Positions 9,286 to 18,555 of a stretch of DNA of 64,000 bases are shown one piece after another (the first letter of the stretch is position 1; each line of letters starts with the position of its first letter). The stretch is from Bacteroides oleiciplenus YIT 12058. Lineage in GTDB: Bacteria > Bacteroidota > Bacteroidia > Bacteroidales > Bacteroidaceae. A model generated the notes under the pieces. The model searched no databases, was not told where the DNA came from, and saw only the letters and a list, made by a program, of their open reading frames with translations. Position numbers and translations under genes: made by a program. The stretch is from NCBI RefSeq assembly GCF_000315485.1, contig NZ_JH992943.1, forward strand, positions 727,707 through 791,706. Reading direction: 5' to 3'.

Positions 9286-9720
9286 TCAAATAAGAAGATG
9301 ACCTAATGTATAAAGATAATATCCATTAGAATATTTAATGTAATTAGTGTCCGGTGAAAGCCCCTTCCATTTATTCTCCGGAAGTTGAGTATCTGCAAGA
9401 CAAAGCATCTGCATCGTTGTGGCAGTATTAAATCTCAATGTCTTCGAAGGAGCGGTAGTATTTCTGAAAGAAAACAAGTCGCCTAAAAGACCATCACTAA
9501 TTTCATAGTCGGACACTTCGTTATCAAAAGAATGACCACCTTTATATGATTGCTCGGAGGCAGTCACAGATGCACTCTGATTCAACCGGGTACAAGACTG
9601 CATGACTACAGCAACAACCTCTGTTTCAGGTCGAAGCTCTTGCACTTTTTGTTCAGGAGTATAATGGAATCCTAACATTAAAAGTGCACCGAATAATATG
9701 CAATAGATGTACTTCATCAC
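9286..9720 (-). CDS. Small exported protein, paralogue of the 14189-14602 product
   Basis: 143-144 residues with an N-terminal signal-like segment (YIYCILFGALLMLGF) and no known domain. It shares with the 14189-14602 product the motif LRFNT and a C-terminal pattern Y-S-x2-Y-Y-x-Y-x-L-x-H, so the two are homologous. The first codon could be GTG at 9720 or ATG at 9717; alignment with the paralogue favours the GTG position. A perfect TACGTTTG box ends 8 nt upstream of the GTG, predicting an extremely short 5' leader. Function is unknown; export to the periplasm or membrane is inferred from the N-terminus only. Confidence 0.6.
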   Translation of the reverse strand: MMKYIYCILFGALLMLGFHYTPEQKVQELRPETEVVAVVMQSCTRLNQSASVTASEQSYKGGHSFDNEVSDYEISDGLLGDLFSFRNTTAPSKTLRFNTATTMQMLCLADTQLPENKWKGLSPDTNYIKYSNGYYLYTLGHLLI

Positions 9721-9728
9721 AATGGCTG

Positions 9729-9736
9729 CAAACGTA
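9729..9736 (-). promoter_or_regulatory. -7 box TACGTTTG of the small exported protein
   Basis: Matches TAnnTTTG exactly on the minus strand. Only 8 nt separate it from the GTG/ATG start pair, so transcription should begin about 5-8 nt before translation. The paralogue at 14602 has the same box at the same distance. Confidence 0.6.
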
Positions 9737-9925
9737 GTAATTATCTTTTAAAAGAATACATTTTTATCGTAAAATTAAGGCTTATTTCACACTTCCCGAT
9801 AACGATTATCCTATCCGAAGAAAACCATCAGAATACCAGATAAACTGTTCGGCTTTACACCGCACTTTATCCGATACTCTATGAAGGATTTCTGAAAAGG
9901 ATTACATCAGTTAAAAAGAGCTTGT

Positions 9926-11674
9926 TTACCAGAAATAGATATAAAAGAGGATACAAATTAATACCACTCCTAACGAAGTGATTACATCCATCTTAGTCCA
10001 ACTGGCTCGCGTAGCTGCCTTTTGTTCGGGACTTTGGGTGAGGAACGTGATACCTTTAAGCTTTTCTTCACTGGCTTGTTTGGTAAAGAAGCTGATAGTA
10101 ACCATCAGAAGCATTGTGAAAATAAGCAAATAGATTTCGAACCACAACCAGTTGATACCCAGGAAGTGCTGAATAAACGCCGGATAATCCAGAAAATCAG
10201 AACTTCCCACTTTCGCCGGGTAAACAGCCATAATAGCCAGTCGGGCCATACCTATCAAGAAACCAACGATAAGACCTATTTCACCCGCTTTCGGAGTCAC
10301 CTTCCTGGTAAATACTCCCAGAATAAATACAGCAGCAATAGCCGGAGCAATCAGTGACTGCATTTCCTGAAGGATACCGTAAAGGCTCTTACCCATCATC
10401 TGCATGACGGGAATCCATGCCACACCGAATATAACAACCGCCAAGGTAGCCATACGTCCCATCCATACCAACTTCTGTTCAGATGCTTCCGGATGATAAT
10501 GCTTATAAAAGTCAATAGTGAAAAGAGTGGCAGAAGAATTAAAGTGCGCAGCCAGTGAAGTGACCAAAGCAGAAATAAAACCGATAGTTACGATACCTTT
10601 CACACCGACAGGTAACACATACCGTACCATAGCACTAAAAGCCTCATCTGTCACCATTTCCCCTTCTGCATTACTCATCAACGCAGCAAAGTCGGGACGT
10701 GCATACAAAGCAGCAGCAACCATACCAGGAATGAGGAACATGAAAACGGGAAGTATTTTCAGATAACCTGCAAAGATGGTTCCCTTGCGGGCTTCATTCA
10801 TATTTCTGGCTGCAAGTACCCGCTGAACAATATGCTGGTCAGTACACCAATACCAGAAACCAATGATAGCAGCGCCTATAAATACTCCGAAACCAGGGAA
10901 ACGCCCATAAAGAGGATCGCTTTCTTCAAAGTGCATCAAGTGATTAATACCATGACTGGTTCCATCTACCCCCTTATTCAAACTCTGAGCATGAGCTAGC
11001 ATAGCATTCCATCCATCTACAATGGACCCGCTGCCCAAAGCGTGCAATCCGAGAAACAACACCAGGAAAGCACCGATAATCAGGATAGGAGTCTGAATAG
11101 CGGAGATTGTCATTACTCCTTTCATACCTCCGAAGATGGTGAAAACTCCCGTCAGCAATACTAAACCGAGTGCCCCATACCAGAAAGGCAACCCGAGCAA
11201 ACCTTCAAAAAAGATCCCCCCGGTAATGGCTGTCACAGAAACCTTAGTCAATACATAGCTGACAAGGGTGATGAGTGAAAGTGCCGAACTTGTGTTGCGT
11301 GTAAAGCGGCGGCTCAGAAATTCCGGCATGGTAAAAATTCTACTATGCTCATAGAACGGGACGAAAAACCATCCGAGAACAAGAATCATCCAGCCCTGCA
11401 TCTCCCAATGGGCCATGCCTAAACCGGTCTCGGCACCTGCGCCGGCCAGTCCCACAAGATGTTCCGAACCAATGTTTGCCGCAAAGATAGCAGCACCAAT
11501 GGTAAACCATGTTTCATTACGTCCGGAAAGGAAGTAATCGTCACTTGTTTCGCCGCCTGACTTAGTAGCCTTACTCCTCCGAATGGCACGGCAAACAAAC
11601 CATGCCACAAGTGCTACACCGACAATGATAATAGCCCAGTCTAACACTTCAAATTGATGTGAATTCCAATTCAT
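9926..11674 (-). CDS. SSS-family sodium:solute symporter (SGLT-like)
   Basis: 582 residues with about 14 hydrophobic segments and SSS signatures such as the early FSGRNETWFTIGAAIFAANIG-like core (here SGRNETWFTIGAAIFAANIG), followed by GWFFVPFYEHSRIFTMPEFLSRR-type sequence. It is predicted to import a sugar or related solute with Na+ through the inner membrane. The SGLT-like branch suggests a sugar, but the substrate is not readable. It is followed upstream (minus direction) by the PiT phosphate transporter with a 37-nt gap; shared transcription is possible though the functions differ. Confidence 0.88.
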   Translation of the reverse strand: MNWNSHQFEVLDWAIIIVGVALVAWFVCRAIRRSKATKSGGETSDDYFLSGRNETWFTIGAAIFAANIGSEHLVGLAGAGAETGLGMAHWEMQGWMILVLGWFFVPFYEHSRIFTMPEFLSRRFTRNTSSALSLITLVSYVLTKVSVTAITGGIFFEGLLGLPFWYGALGLVLLTGVFTIFGGMKGVMTISAIQTPILIIGAFLVLFLGLHALGSGSIVDGWNAMLAHAQSLNKGVDGTSHGINHLMHFEESDPLYGRFPGFGVFIGAAIIGFWYWCTDQHIVQRVLAARNMNEARKGTIFAGYLKILPVFMFLIPGMVAAALYARPDFAALMSNAEGEMVTDEAFSAMVRYVLPVGVKGIVTIGFISALVTSLAAHFNSSATLFTIDFYKHYHPEASEQKLVWMGRMATLAVVIFGVAWIPVMQMMGKSLYGILQEMQSLIAPAIAAVFILGVFTRKVTPKAGEIGLIVGFLIGMARLAIMAVYPAKVGSSDFLDYPAFIQHFLGINWLWFEIYLLIFTMLLMVTISFFTKQASEEKLKGITFLTQSPEQKAATRASWTKMDVITSLGVVLICILFYIYFW

Positions 11675-11711
11675 AACATTGATTATTAACTAATTGTTAT
11701 TTGTATCCGAT

Positions 11712-12728
11712 TCAGGAAAACAAAGAAATAATCCAATAAACTCCAGCTGCCAAAAGACCACTCACCGGAATGGTCAGCACCCAGGCCGTCATCAGGCTCT
11801 TCGTCACTCCCCAACGGACGGCAGAAAGTCGTTTTGTAGCACCTACTCCGATAATGGCTCCGGTAATTGTATGCGTAGTGCTGACCGGAATCTTTAGAAA
11901 CTCCGTGAGATATAATGTAAAAGCACCGGCTGTCTCCGCAATGACACCTTCCAGAGGTGTGACTTTAGTGATTCTGGTGCCCATTGTCTTTACAATCTTC
12001 CACCCGCCAGACATGGTTCCAAGTGAAATGGCCGTGAAACATGAAAATGCTACCCAGTCAGGCAAGTCATTAATGCTATTGATTCCCATTCCCAAACCTT
12101 GCGAGTGAGCGGCTATCATGGCAGCAGCTATAATACCCATTACTTTCTGAGAGTCATTCAGTCCATGCCCTATACTGAATAAGGCAGAAGATACGAGTTG
12201 CAGCTTCTTAAACCAGACCTCAGCAGTACTGGGACGTGCTCGACGGCAAATATAGAGTACCAACAATGTAAATCCGAAAGCAACTACCATTCCTATCAAA
12301 GGAGCCAGGAATATGAAGGCGGCAATTTTCAAGATGATATTCACTTGAATAGCACCAAAACCATGAGCCATAATGGCAGCTCCTGCAAAGCCACCGATAA
12401 GCGTATGGGAAGAAGATGAAGGAATGCCTCTCCACCAGGTAAACAGGTTCCACGTAATGGCTGCAATCACCCCCGATAATATAATCGGTAGTGTGATATA
12501 CTGTTCCATCACAGTCTTAGATACCGTATTGGCTATACCGAAGCCTCCAATTATATATTTGGCAATAAAAAATGCAACGAAATTAAAGAAAGCCGCCCAT
12601 ATCACCGCCTGAAAAGGAGTGAGCACCTTGGTCGATACAATGGTAGCTATTGAATTCGCCGCATCGTGAAAGCCATTGATATAGTCGAATATCAGAGCCA
12701 GAATAATAATTATTACTAATAATTCCAT
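11712..12728 (-). CDS. PiT-family inorganic phosphate transporter
   Basis: 338 residues, all-membrane protein. The two inverted PiT signature repeats are visible: DYINGFHDAANSIATIVSTK near the N-terminus and PVSTTHTITGAIIGVGATKR near residue 285. The family imports phosphate (as a metal-phosphate or with H+/Na+) through the inner membrane. It lies 17 nt downstream of the DUF47 gene in the usual DUF47-PiT pair, so the two are very likely co-transcribed and act together. Confidence 0.93.
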   Translation of the reverse strand: MELLVIIIILALIFDYINGFHDAANSIATIVSTKVLTPFQAVIWAAFFNFVAFFIAKYIIGGFGIANTVSKTVMEQYITLPIILSGVIAAITWNLFTWWRGIPSSSSHTLIGGFAGAAIMAHGFGAIQVNIILKIAAFIFLAPLIGMVVAFGFTLLVLYICRRARPSTAEVWFKKLQLVSSALFSIGHGLNDSQKVMGIIAAAMIAAHSQGLGMGINSINDLPDWVAFSCFTAISLGTMSGGWKIVKTMGTRITKVTPLEGVIAETAGAFTLYLTEFLKIPVSTTHTITGAIIGVGATKRLSAVRWGVTKSLMTAWVLTIPVSGLLAAGVYWIISLFS

Positions 12729-12745
12729 GGTCTTGCCTTCTTTTA

Positions 12746-13393
12746 CTATGCGTATTTTACAATCAGATTCTTCAATATCTTGCCTACATGTTCTGCTGCA
12801 TCGGTTGTCTTCTCCAGCTCGTGCATAATTTCCTTAATCTTGATAAGTTCAATGCAGTCCTTTTCTTCTTCAAAAAGTTTCTTGATAAAGAGCTCATATA
12901 CATCATCCGCCTGATTCTCTATATCATGCAGTTTATTGCAATATCCACGCAACGCTGCCGGTTTCTGTCGGAAAGTTTCAAGTTCATCCATAGCTTTACC
13001 AATATAAACGGCCTCTTGCTGAATCAAGCGGCTCAGTTCTTTTCCACTATCGGAAATCGGTCGGGGATTATAGATAGTGATACGCTTGGCACTACTATTT
13101 ATTCCGTCAATGACATCATCCATAGTCGAAGCCAAAGCATGAATATCTTCCCGGTCGAAAGGAGTAATGAAAGTGGTGCCCAGTTCATCCAGAATTAAAT
13201 GAGTCAGCTTATCCCCCTCACGTTCAAGGTCTTTAATTTGCTTATAGTAATCTGCCCGTTTCTCCGGTATATCATGTTGCAGGCTCTCCACCAGAAGAGC
13301 GGAAGATGCAGACAAAATCTCAGATAATTGTTTCAACAGAGGAAAGAACTTAGGTTCTTTTGGAGTAAAACGACTAAAAAAAGAATTTTTCAT
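12746..13393 (-). CDS. DUF47/PhoU-like phosphate transport accessory protein
   Basis: 215 residues, predicted helical, with PhoU-like features: the KQIKDLEREGDKLTHLIL helix, DREDIHALASTMDDVIDG and HDIENQADDVYELF, the acidic metal-binding clusters of the family. Members pair with PiT transporters and modulate phosphate uptake. It is cytosolic, 17 nt upstream of the PiT gene and 18 nt downstream of the DedA gene. No two-component Pho genes are in the window. Confidence 0.9.
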   Translation of the reverse strand: MKNSFFSRFTPKEPKFFPLLKQLSEILSASSALLVESLQHDIPEKRADYYKQIKDLEREGDKLTHLILDELGTTFITPFDREDIHALASTMDDVIDGINSSAKRITIYNPRPISDSGKELSRLIQQEAVYIGKAMDELETFRQKPAALRGYCNKLHDIENQADDVYELFIKKLFEEEKDCIELIKIKEIMHELEKTTDAAEHVGKILKNLIVKYA

Positions 13394-13411
13394 AAGAATA
13401 AATATATTTAA

Positions 13412-14044
13412 TTATTTAAGTTTTGCCCGTATCACTTCTATAACGGCAGGCAATATGGAAATAACGATAATTGCTACAATCAGTAACTTAAGATTCTCTT
13501 GCACAAACGGAAGGTCTCCAAAGAAATATCCGGCATAACAGAAAATCGCAACCCAAAAGGCACCTCCTATCAGGTTGTACATCATGAAATAGTAATAGTG
13601 CATCTTACCCATCCCCGCCACAAATGGAGCAAAGGTGCGGACAATGGGTACAAATCTGGCTATTATGATAGTCTTGCCACCATATTTCTTGTAAAAGTCA
13701 TGCGTTTTATCCAGATAACTCTGTTTGAATATCCTGGAATCAGGATTGTTAGAAAGCTTACTCCCGAAGAAATGTCCTATCATGTAATTGCAAGAGTCTC
13801 CCAACACGGCTGCCAGAAACAATACCAAAACAAGAATATTCACGTCAAGCGGCATTCCGGGCAATGCAGCTATGGCTCCGCCCACAAAAAGCAAAGAATC
13901 TCCCGGTAGAAAAGGAGTAACGACTAATCCGGTTTCGCAGAAAATAATTATGAACAATATTACATAAGCCCAGGTATGATATTCCTGTACTATGCTTATC
14001 ATATATTGGTCAATGTGGAGAATAAAATCCAATAGAAAATCCAT
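13412..14044 (-). CDS. DedA-family membrane protein
   Basis: 210 residues with 5-6 membrane segments. The DedA hallmark GLVVTPFLPGDSLLFVGGAI and the conserved GRFVPIVRTFAPFVAGMG-like stretch (here ARFVPIVRTFAPFVAGMG) are clear. DedA proteins are linked to membrane lipid (undecaprenyl phosphate or phospholipid) flipping and to proton-gradient maintenance. It probably begins the DedA-DUF47-PiT transcription unit. Upstream is a 144-nt gap without a clear promoter match. Confidence 0.9.
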   Translation of the reverse strand: MDFLLDFILHIDQYMISIVQEYHTWAYVILFIIIFCETGLVVTPFLPGDSLLFVGGAIAALPGMPLDVNILVLVLFLAAVLGDSCNYMIGHFFGSKLSNNPDSRIFKQSYLDKTHDFYKKYGGKTIIIARFVPIVRTFAPFVAGMGKMHYYYFMMYNLIGGAFWVAIFCYAGYFFGDLPFVQENLKLLIVAIIVISILPAVIEVIRAKLK

Positions 14045-14188
14045 TATATATTGATTATTAGTACATAAATCACATATATACTCTACAGTAAAGACATGAC
14101 CTTCCGGCTATTCTCTATGATAGAAATACATATGAATTGAAGTAAAGAGAAAGGATAAGACATAGGACTGTCTTATAAAAGAAAGGAT

Positions 14189-14602
14189 TTAAATAATGAT
14201 ATGCCTTAGCGCATAAACATAGTATCTACTGGAATATTGAGTTAGAGATATGCAAGACGGAAAAGATATTCTTTTTTCTTCGAGAAGGGAAACTTTTAAG
14301 GATTTAACTATTTTAGCAATAACGGAGGAAGTGTTGAATCTTAGAAGTTGTGAAGAAGGGAGGTTACAGCGTGAAATTGAAGTAACTACATTACCAATGG
14401 CTCTGTCTGTATATTCCCCGCCATAAATAATCTTTCTACATTGCTCCGTATCTGCTTTAGAGAAGTTGCACTGCGTTTCTGTTTGCTGTAAATCTATGGC
14501 GCAAAATTCCTTGTGTTCCTTCATGCCATCGGATACTGATTCAAATCCGGATATGAGGAATACACCTAACAATACGCAAAATAAAAGTATATACTTCGCC
14601 AT
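14189..14602 (-). CDS. Small exported protein, paralogue of the 9286-9720 product
   Basis: 137 residues from ATG at 14602; a longer open frame extends upstream, but the promoter box at 14611-14618 lies inside it, so the short form is preferred. The N-terminus MAKYILLFCVLLGVFLISGF is signal-like. It shares LRFNT and the end pattern YSxxYYxYxLxH with its paralogue; overall similarity is otherwise low, with different Cys content (four Cys in the mature part here). Function is unknown. Position and promoter design match the 9286-9720 copy, with the phosphate genes between them. Confidence 0.6.
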   Translation of the reverse strand: MAKYILLFCVLLGVFLISGFESVSDGMKEHKEFCAIDLQQTETQCNFSKADTEQCRKIIYGGEYTDRAIGNVVTSISRCNLPSSQLLRFNTSSVIAKIVKSLKVSLLEEKRISFPSCISLTQYSSRYYVYALRHIII

Positions 14603-14610
14603 AACGGCTG

Positions 14611-14618
14611 CAAATATA
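14611..14618 (-). promoter_or_regulatory. -7 box TATATTTG of the second small exported protein
   Basis: Exact TAnnTTTG on the minus strand, again 8 nt from the ATG at 14602. The sequence between box and start (plus strand AACGGCTG) is nearly the same as at the other copy (AATGGCTG). Confidence 0.6.
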
Positions 14619-14654
14619 ATAAAATTATAAATATAGCAACCGTTTCTGTTTCTC

Positions 14655-15845
14655 TTATTTCTTTCCAGGTAATGTGTAGAGGAAAAGCGGATCATCGTAC
14701 ATGTAACAAACCTGATACAGTTGTTCCCCATCCGATATAACCCTGCCCCAATGATCAAGCTTATATCGTGCTACCGGATTACCACCCCAGTCGTATTGTT
14801 CCACGAAGATATATCCATCGCCTTTACCATTTTCGCGTGTCACTTGGATGGGAGTACGTCCGCTGTAAGTCAGGAAGAAGTAATCATCCGTAGCGGATAT
14901 TCCCCAATAATAGGTTATATTATCCGGTCCTAATGTAAGTACGTCATTCTTAGCCTCCACACCATCAGCTTCGAAATTAATATCCCGCACGGTCTGGGCG
15001 GATTTATCCATCACCAGTACCTTACGGAAATACTTATAAGCATATACCATGCGATTACCAGAAGGAGAAACAATAAAATCACCTATATACGGGCTCCAAG
15101 AGCGATGTTTCTTACTGAATGCCAGATTATAGATTTGTTCTGTCTGCAAACTATCTCCTTGATAAACGGTACGAATTATAGCTTTTCCCCGGGGGATATT
15201 ATCTACATAATAGAAAGTATCCAGGGAAGCCACACATATCTGACGGTCTGAATAAGAGGTACCTTTCATCGACTTGAAAGTAAAAGGACAAGGTTTCAGA
15301 TTACCCACTGTATCCGTTTCATACAACTGCATAGCAGTGGTTTCATATAGATATGTACCATCAACGGATGCACAAGAAGGCACAAGATGCGGAAAGTTAA
15401 ATTCATTGGGTCCATTCCCTCCCATTCCGAAAGAAGTGATATAGCTGAAATCCGGCAAACGATACCAATGAAAGAAACAGTTCAGTCCCTCATCATCTGG
15501 TCTCACCACCTCAACTGTTCCGTCTGAACGGCGGGTATATGAAACGGCAGGACGGTTCTGCAACAGGAAGTATCCGTCCCTAACCAGCATCTCCGGTTCT
15601 GCCATTTTAAAGATGGGACCTTCCTCATCCAAAATCTGATGCCTGCCGGTCAGTTCTATCAGTTGTCCGAAATCCTCCTCTTTCAGCGTTACACTACCTT
15701 CTACCAAAGGAACATCCGTTATCACTTTCCGGGTATCTGCTACAGACAGGGTATCTGTTTCGCCCTGTTGTCCCTTCTCTGCCCGCGGTTTGCAGGCAGA
15801 GAGGCACAATAGAGAGAATAATATAATATAGAGTAAGTGTTTCAT
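14655..15845 (-). CDS. BF3164-like beta-propeller lipoprotein
   Basis: 396 residues. Signal peptide with lipobox LSAC (Cys18) predicts a lipoprotein. The body has the repeating short beta-rich segments of the BF3164/6-bladed beta-propeller family (TolB-like), for example VVRPDDEGLNCFFHWYRLPDF and GGNGPNEFNFPHLVPS. The GxGPxEF motif is shared with its neighbour as GQGPGEYK. Molecular function is unknown for the family; propellers often bind glycans or proteins. It follows the second propeller gene after a 3-nt gap, so the two are one operon. Confidence 0.75.
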   Translation of the reverse strand: MKHLLYIILFSLLCLSACKPRAEKGQQGETDTLSVADTRKVITDVPLVEGSVTLKEEDFGQLIELTGRHQILDEEGPIFKMAEPEMLVRDGYFLLQNRPAVSYTRRSDGTVEVVRPDDEGLNCFFHWYRLPDFSYITSFGMGGNGPNEFNFPHLVPSCASVDGTYLYETTAMQLYETDTVGNLKPCPFTFKSMKGTSYSDRQICVASLDTFYYVDNIPRGKAIIRTVYQGDSLQTEQIYNLAFSKKHRSWSPYIGDFIVSPSGNRMVYAYKYFRKVLVMDKSAQTVRDINFEADGVEAKNDVLTLGPDNITYYWGISATDDYFFLTYSGRTPIQVTRENGKGDGYIFVEQYDWGGNPVARYKLDHWGRVISDGEQLYQVCYMYDDPLFLYTLPGKK

Positions 15846-15848
15846 TCC

Positions 15849-17051
15849 TTATCTTAATTTGGCATACAGAACGTAGTTATTATCATTTTCCTGAATGCTA
15901 TCTACCAGCTTTTGCATACGTTCCCGGTCGGTTGTAGGAATATCCGTTGTCTCCGCCAGATATTTTTCAAGCATTTCTTTCAATGTAGCCGGCTCCATAT
16001 TAGCTGCATAATAGCCGTTTGAACAATTGTACGGAAACCACTGTATAGGCATATTTCCCAAATAGTCATTCTCCACCTTATAGAAAGCACCTTTCAAGGT
16101 TCGCTTGTCTATGACGAAATCAACAGGAACTTCGGTTGTGAAATTTCTTTCATCAACTTGCTTTTCCACTGACGTACTTCCCAGAAAATGATGTGGCAGT
16201 TCTTTGTAATCATGGATAGGAATCTCTCTATTGCCAAAATTCATAGTGAAACGAGGAGTCAGACGCCCATTGGCATAATGATAAAGGCTATCCGGGCGAC
16301 GTCCCCAGAACACAAAGAGAGAAACATCAAAGTCTGTACCATTCTTATTACTATATACCTCGTTACTGAAATCCGGTTTTACAGCCAAATGCCGTGAAGG
16401 TATGGTATCCACAATTTCTCCATTGAACTTCTGTGTCCAGGCCACATTAGGTAAATACTCGAAAGGTAAAAGAAATATGGAAAGCAAAGAATCTTTTGTA
16501 TTCGCTTTAAAAACGCCTTTCGGCACCAAAGTAGGCAACGGAATATTCTGCACGGGCTGTCCCTTCATATCATAAGCCAACAGAGACCGCGCATTCCAGG
16601 GAAGTAAATAGATGCGTCCACCGTTCTCATCTATCTGAGCGTCATATATCATTTTATATTCACCGGGCCCTTGTCCCACAGAACCGACGTTGCAAAGGAA
16701 TTTGCCGGATTTATCGAAAAGTTTAAAAGGTGTCTGGTCTTTGCCCCATACCATCATATAATTATCGGATATTACCACATTCCGCACAGGCACTAACGCT
16801 TCATCCCGATTGTCCAACTTCACAATCTGTAGTTCTTCTGCAAAACAACTCAACGGGAGTATTGCGGTATCTTTTATGGCTGCAAGATCACAAACCCATA
16901 CGGAATCTCCATTTACCATTTCTACCGAACCGACTACCGGCTGCGTATCCAGCGCATAAGTTTTACGTCCCTCATTTGTACAGGAACTCAGACATAAAAC
17001 GAACATCAGCCCTGCCATACATCCTGTTCTTTTCAATTGCTTGTTTTTCAT
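15849..17051 (-). CDS. BF3164-like 6-bladed beta-propeller lipoprotein
   Basis: 400 residues with a lipoprotein signal (lipobox LSSC, Cys24). The blade motifs include LFDKSGKFLCNVGSVGQGPGEYKM near residue 110 (typical KYDKxGKFIxxIGxxGxGPGEY pattern) and KPDFSNEVYSNKNG. These lipoproteins are abundant in Bacteroides and their targets are mostly unknown. It leads the two-gene operon and has its own promoter at 17083-17114. Confidence 0.78.
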   Translation of the reverse strand: MKNKQLKRTGCMAGLMFVLCLSSCTNEGRKTYALDTQPVVGSVEMVNGDSVWVCDLAAIKDTAILPLSCFAEELQIVKLDNRDEALVPVRNVVISDNYMMVWGKDQTPFKLFDKSGKFLCNVGSVGQGPGEYKMIYDAQIDENGGRIYLLPWNARSLLAYDMKGQPVQNIPLPTLVPKGVFKANTKDSLLSIFLLPFEYLPNVAWTQKFNGEIVDTIPSRHLAVKPDFSNEVYSNKNGTDFDVSLFVFWGRRPDSLYHYANGRLTPRFTMNFGNREIPIHDYKELPHHFLGSTSVEKQVDERNFTTEVPVDFVIDKRTLKGAFYKVENDYLGNMPIQWFPYNCSNGYYAANMEPATLKEMLEKYLAETTDIPTTDRERMQKLVDSIQENDNNYVLYAKLR

Positions 17052-17082
17052 GATTCTTATTTTTTCGTGTGAAACAATAAGA

Positions 17083-17114
17083 CAAAGGTAGGTGTATAGA
17101 GAGGAATAGGCAAA
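17083..17114 (-). promoter_or_regulatory. Bacteroides-type promoter of the propeller lipoprotein operon
   Basis: On the minus strand TTTG (17114-17111), 20 nt spacing, then TACCTTTG (17090-17083). Both elements match the -33/-7 consensus. The ATG is 31 nt further on, at 17051. Confidence 0.7.
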
Positions 17115-17211
17115 TAATCATATAGACAAAACCAGCAAAGCACTTTCGCACTAATCCATTAATTATAAACAAATTACCATTTAATTATTTTGAATTACTA
17201 TAGACAAAACC

Positions 17212-18540
17212 TTAAAAACGGCGCAAGAAATCATCCAAGGTCTCATTGTTCTCCGTTAATCCCAGTTTGTCCCGTTTCATCCGTTGCTTCTTCCTACTAA
17301 TCGAAGTACGACTAATACAATATATATCAGATAAGTCCTTAATACTAACATTGATTTTCACCAAACAACAGAAATAGACATCTTTCATATTTAACCCCGG
17401 AAAAGCTTCCCGCAGACGCACGGAGAATTTCTCATAACTTCCATCCACCGTCTGGCGTATATCTTCCCACTCTTCGTCGGACAATGCTATACGACGGTTC
17501 TGGATGTCACCATCTTCTCCTTCCGATGGTTCCTCTTTCTCCAGAGAAGGAATTTTATGAAATGATTTCATACGGCGGAAAAGTGACTCACGAAGTAAAC
17601 TCTCCTTTTCACGCAGTTCATTCAGCTCCTCTGATTGTGTCAATAGCTGTTCGGTTTGCTTTAATCGTAAGGATTGTTCCCGCCAGAGTTGTTTATACAT
17701 CTGTCTTTTGCGACGCTGCCAGACAATATAGACCACTGCAAACGCTATTGCACAGCAAAGTCCCAAAGTCAGCAATCCTATCTCCCGCCTCTGTTTATCT
17801 ATTTTTAGATGATTCAGCTCATTCTCCAACTTTGCTTTTTCATACATCGTCCGACTCTCGATCCCCTCTTCCCTTTGCAACTCTTTCATAAGCTGTTCAT
17901 CAGCCGAGATTGCTGCTTTAAAAGCCTGTTCATCTTTTCCTTGGGAAGAATACAGATATTGCAATCGCCGGGAGGCAGCGGTAGCCACCCAACGGTTCAA
18001 TGAAGTAGCTGCAATGCGGTAGCTGATAACAGCCGAATCATATTCGTGAATACCCGCCCACAAGTTTCCTTTTGCCAAATGATAATAAGGCACCACACGA
18101 CGGTCATCCATATTCTTCCTCATAGAGTCCATAAGCGATATCCCTTCCCTGTAGCGTCCGGATGTGATATAGGCATTCGCCACATTCTGGCAGAGAAGAC
18201 CATACTGCCATTCTTTTGCCATACGGCTGGCTCTCAGGAAGTAAACAACAGCCTTATCCAGTTCATTCCTCGCCACATAAACAGTGCCGACATAACGGTT
18301 TACCTGTGCTTTATCCTCTTCATTCCTGAAGAAGCTTTCAGCCAGCCGCATATAAAATAGCATACTGTCTACTTTTGAAGGATTATAGGCAAGTGTTCTT
18401 CCTTTTTTGAATAGAGTCAGCCCAATTGCGAAAGAATCAGGTTTTATCTGCGACTTTTCGACAGTGGCAGACGACATCTTTCCCCCATTGCAGGAGATAA
18501 AAAAGCAAGGTATCAAAAAAAGAAGTAACAGTTTCCTCAT
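17212..18540 (-). CDS. TPR-containing, membrane-anchored HTH regulator
   Basis: 442 residues. A signal/lipobox-like N-terminus (FISC, Cys17) is followed by TPR-like helices (about 40-220), one membrane segment (LLTLGLCCAIAFAVVYIVW, about 255-275), a coiled coil rich in Q/E/R/L, and a C-terminal helix-turn-helix region (KINVSIKDLSDIYCISRTSISRKKQRM). This layout is common in Bacteroides: a periplasmic TPR sensor with a cytosolic DNA-binding end. The target is unknown; the adjacent BF3164 lipoprotein operon is the obvious candidate. It lies 15 nt downstream of the ModF-like gene and may be co-transcribed with it. Confidence 0.75.
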   Translation of the reverse strand: MRKLLLLFLIPCFFISCNGGKMSSATVEKSQIKPDSFAIGLTLFKKGRTLAYNPSKVDSMLFYMRLAESFFRNEEDKAQVNRYVGTVYVARNELDKAVVYFLRASRMAKEWQYGLLCQNVANAYITSGRYREGISLMDSMRKNMDDRRVVPYYHLAKGNLWAGIHEYDSAVISYRIAATSLNRWVATAASRRLQYLYSSQGKDEQAFKAAISADEQLMKELQREEGIESRTMYEKAKLENELNHLKIDKQRREIGLLTLGLCCAIAFAVVYIVWQRRKRQMYKQLWREQSLRLKQTEQLLTQSEELNELREKESLLRESLFRRMKSFHKIPSLEKEEPSEGEDGDIQNRRIALSDEEWEDIRQTVDGSYEKFSVRLREAFPGLNMKDVYFCCLVKINVSIKDLSDIYCISRTSISRKKQRMKRDKLGLTENNETLDDFLRRF

Positions 18541-18555
18541 TATTCAGGCCAGATA

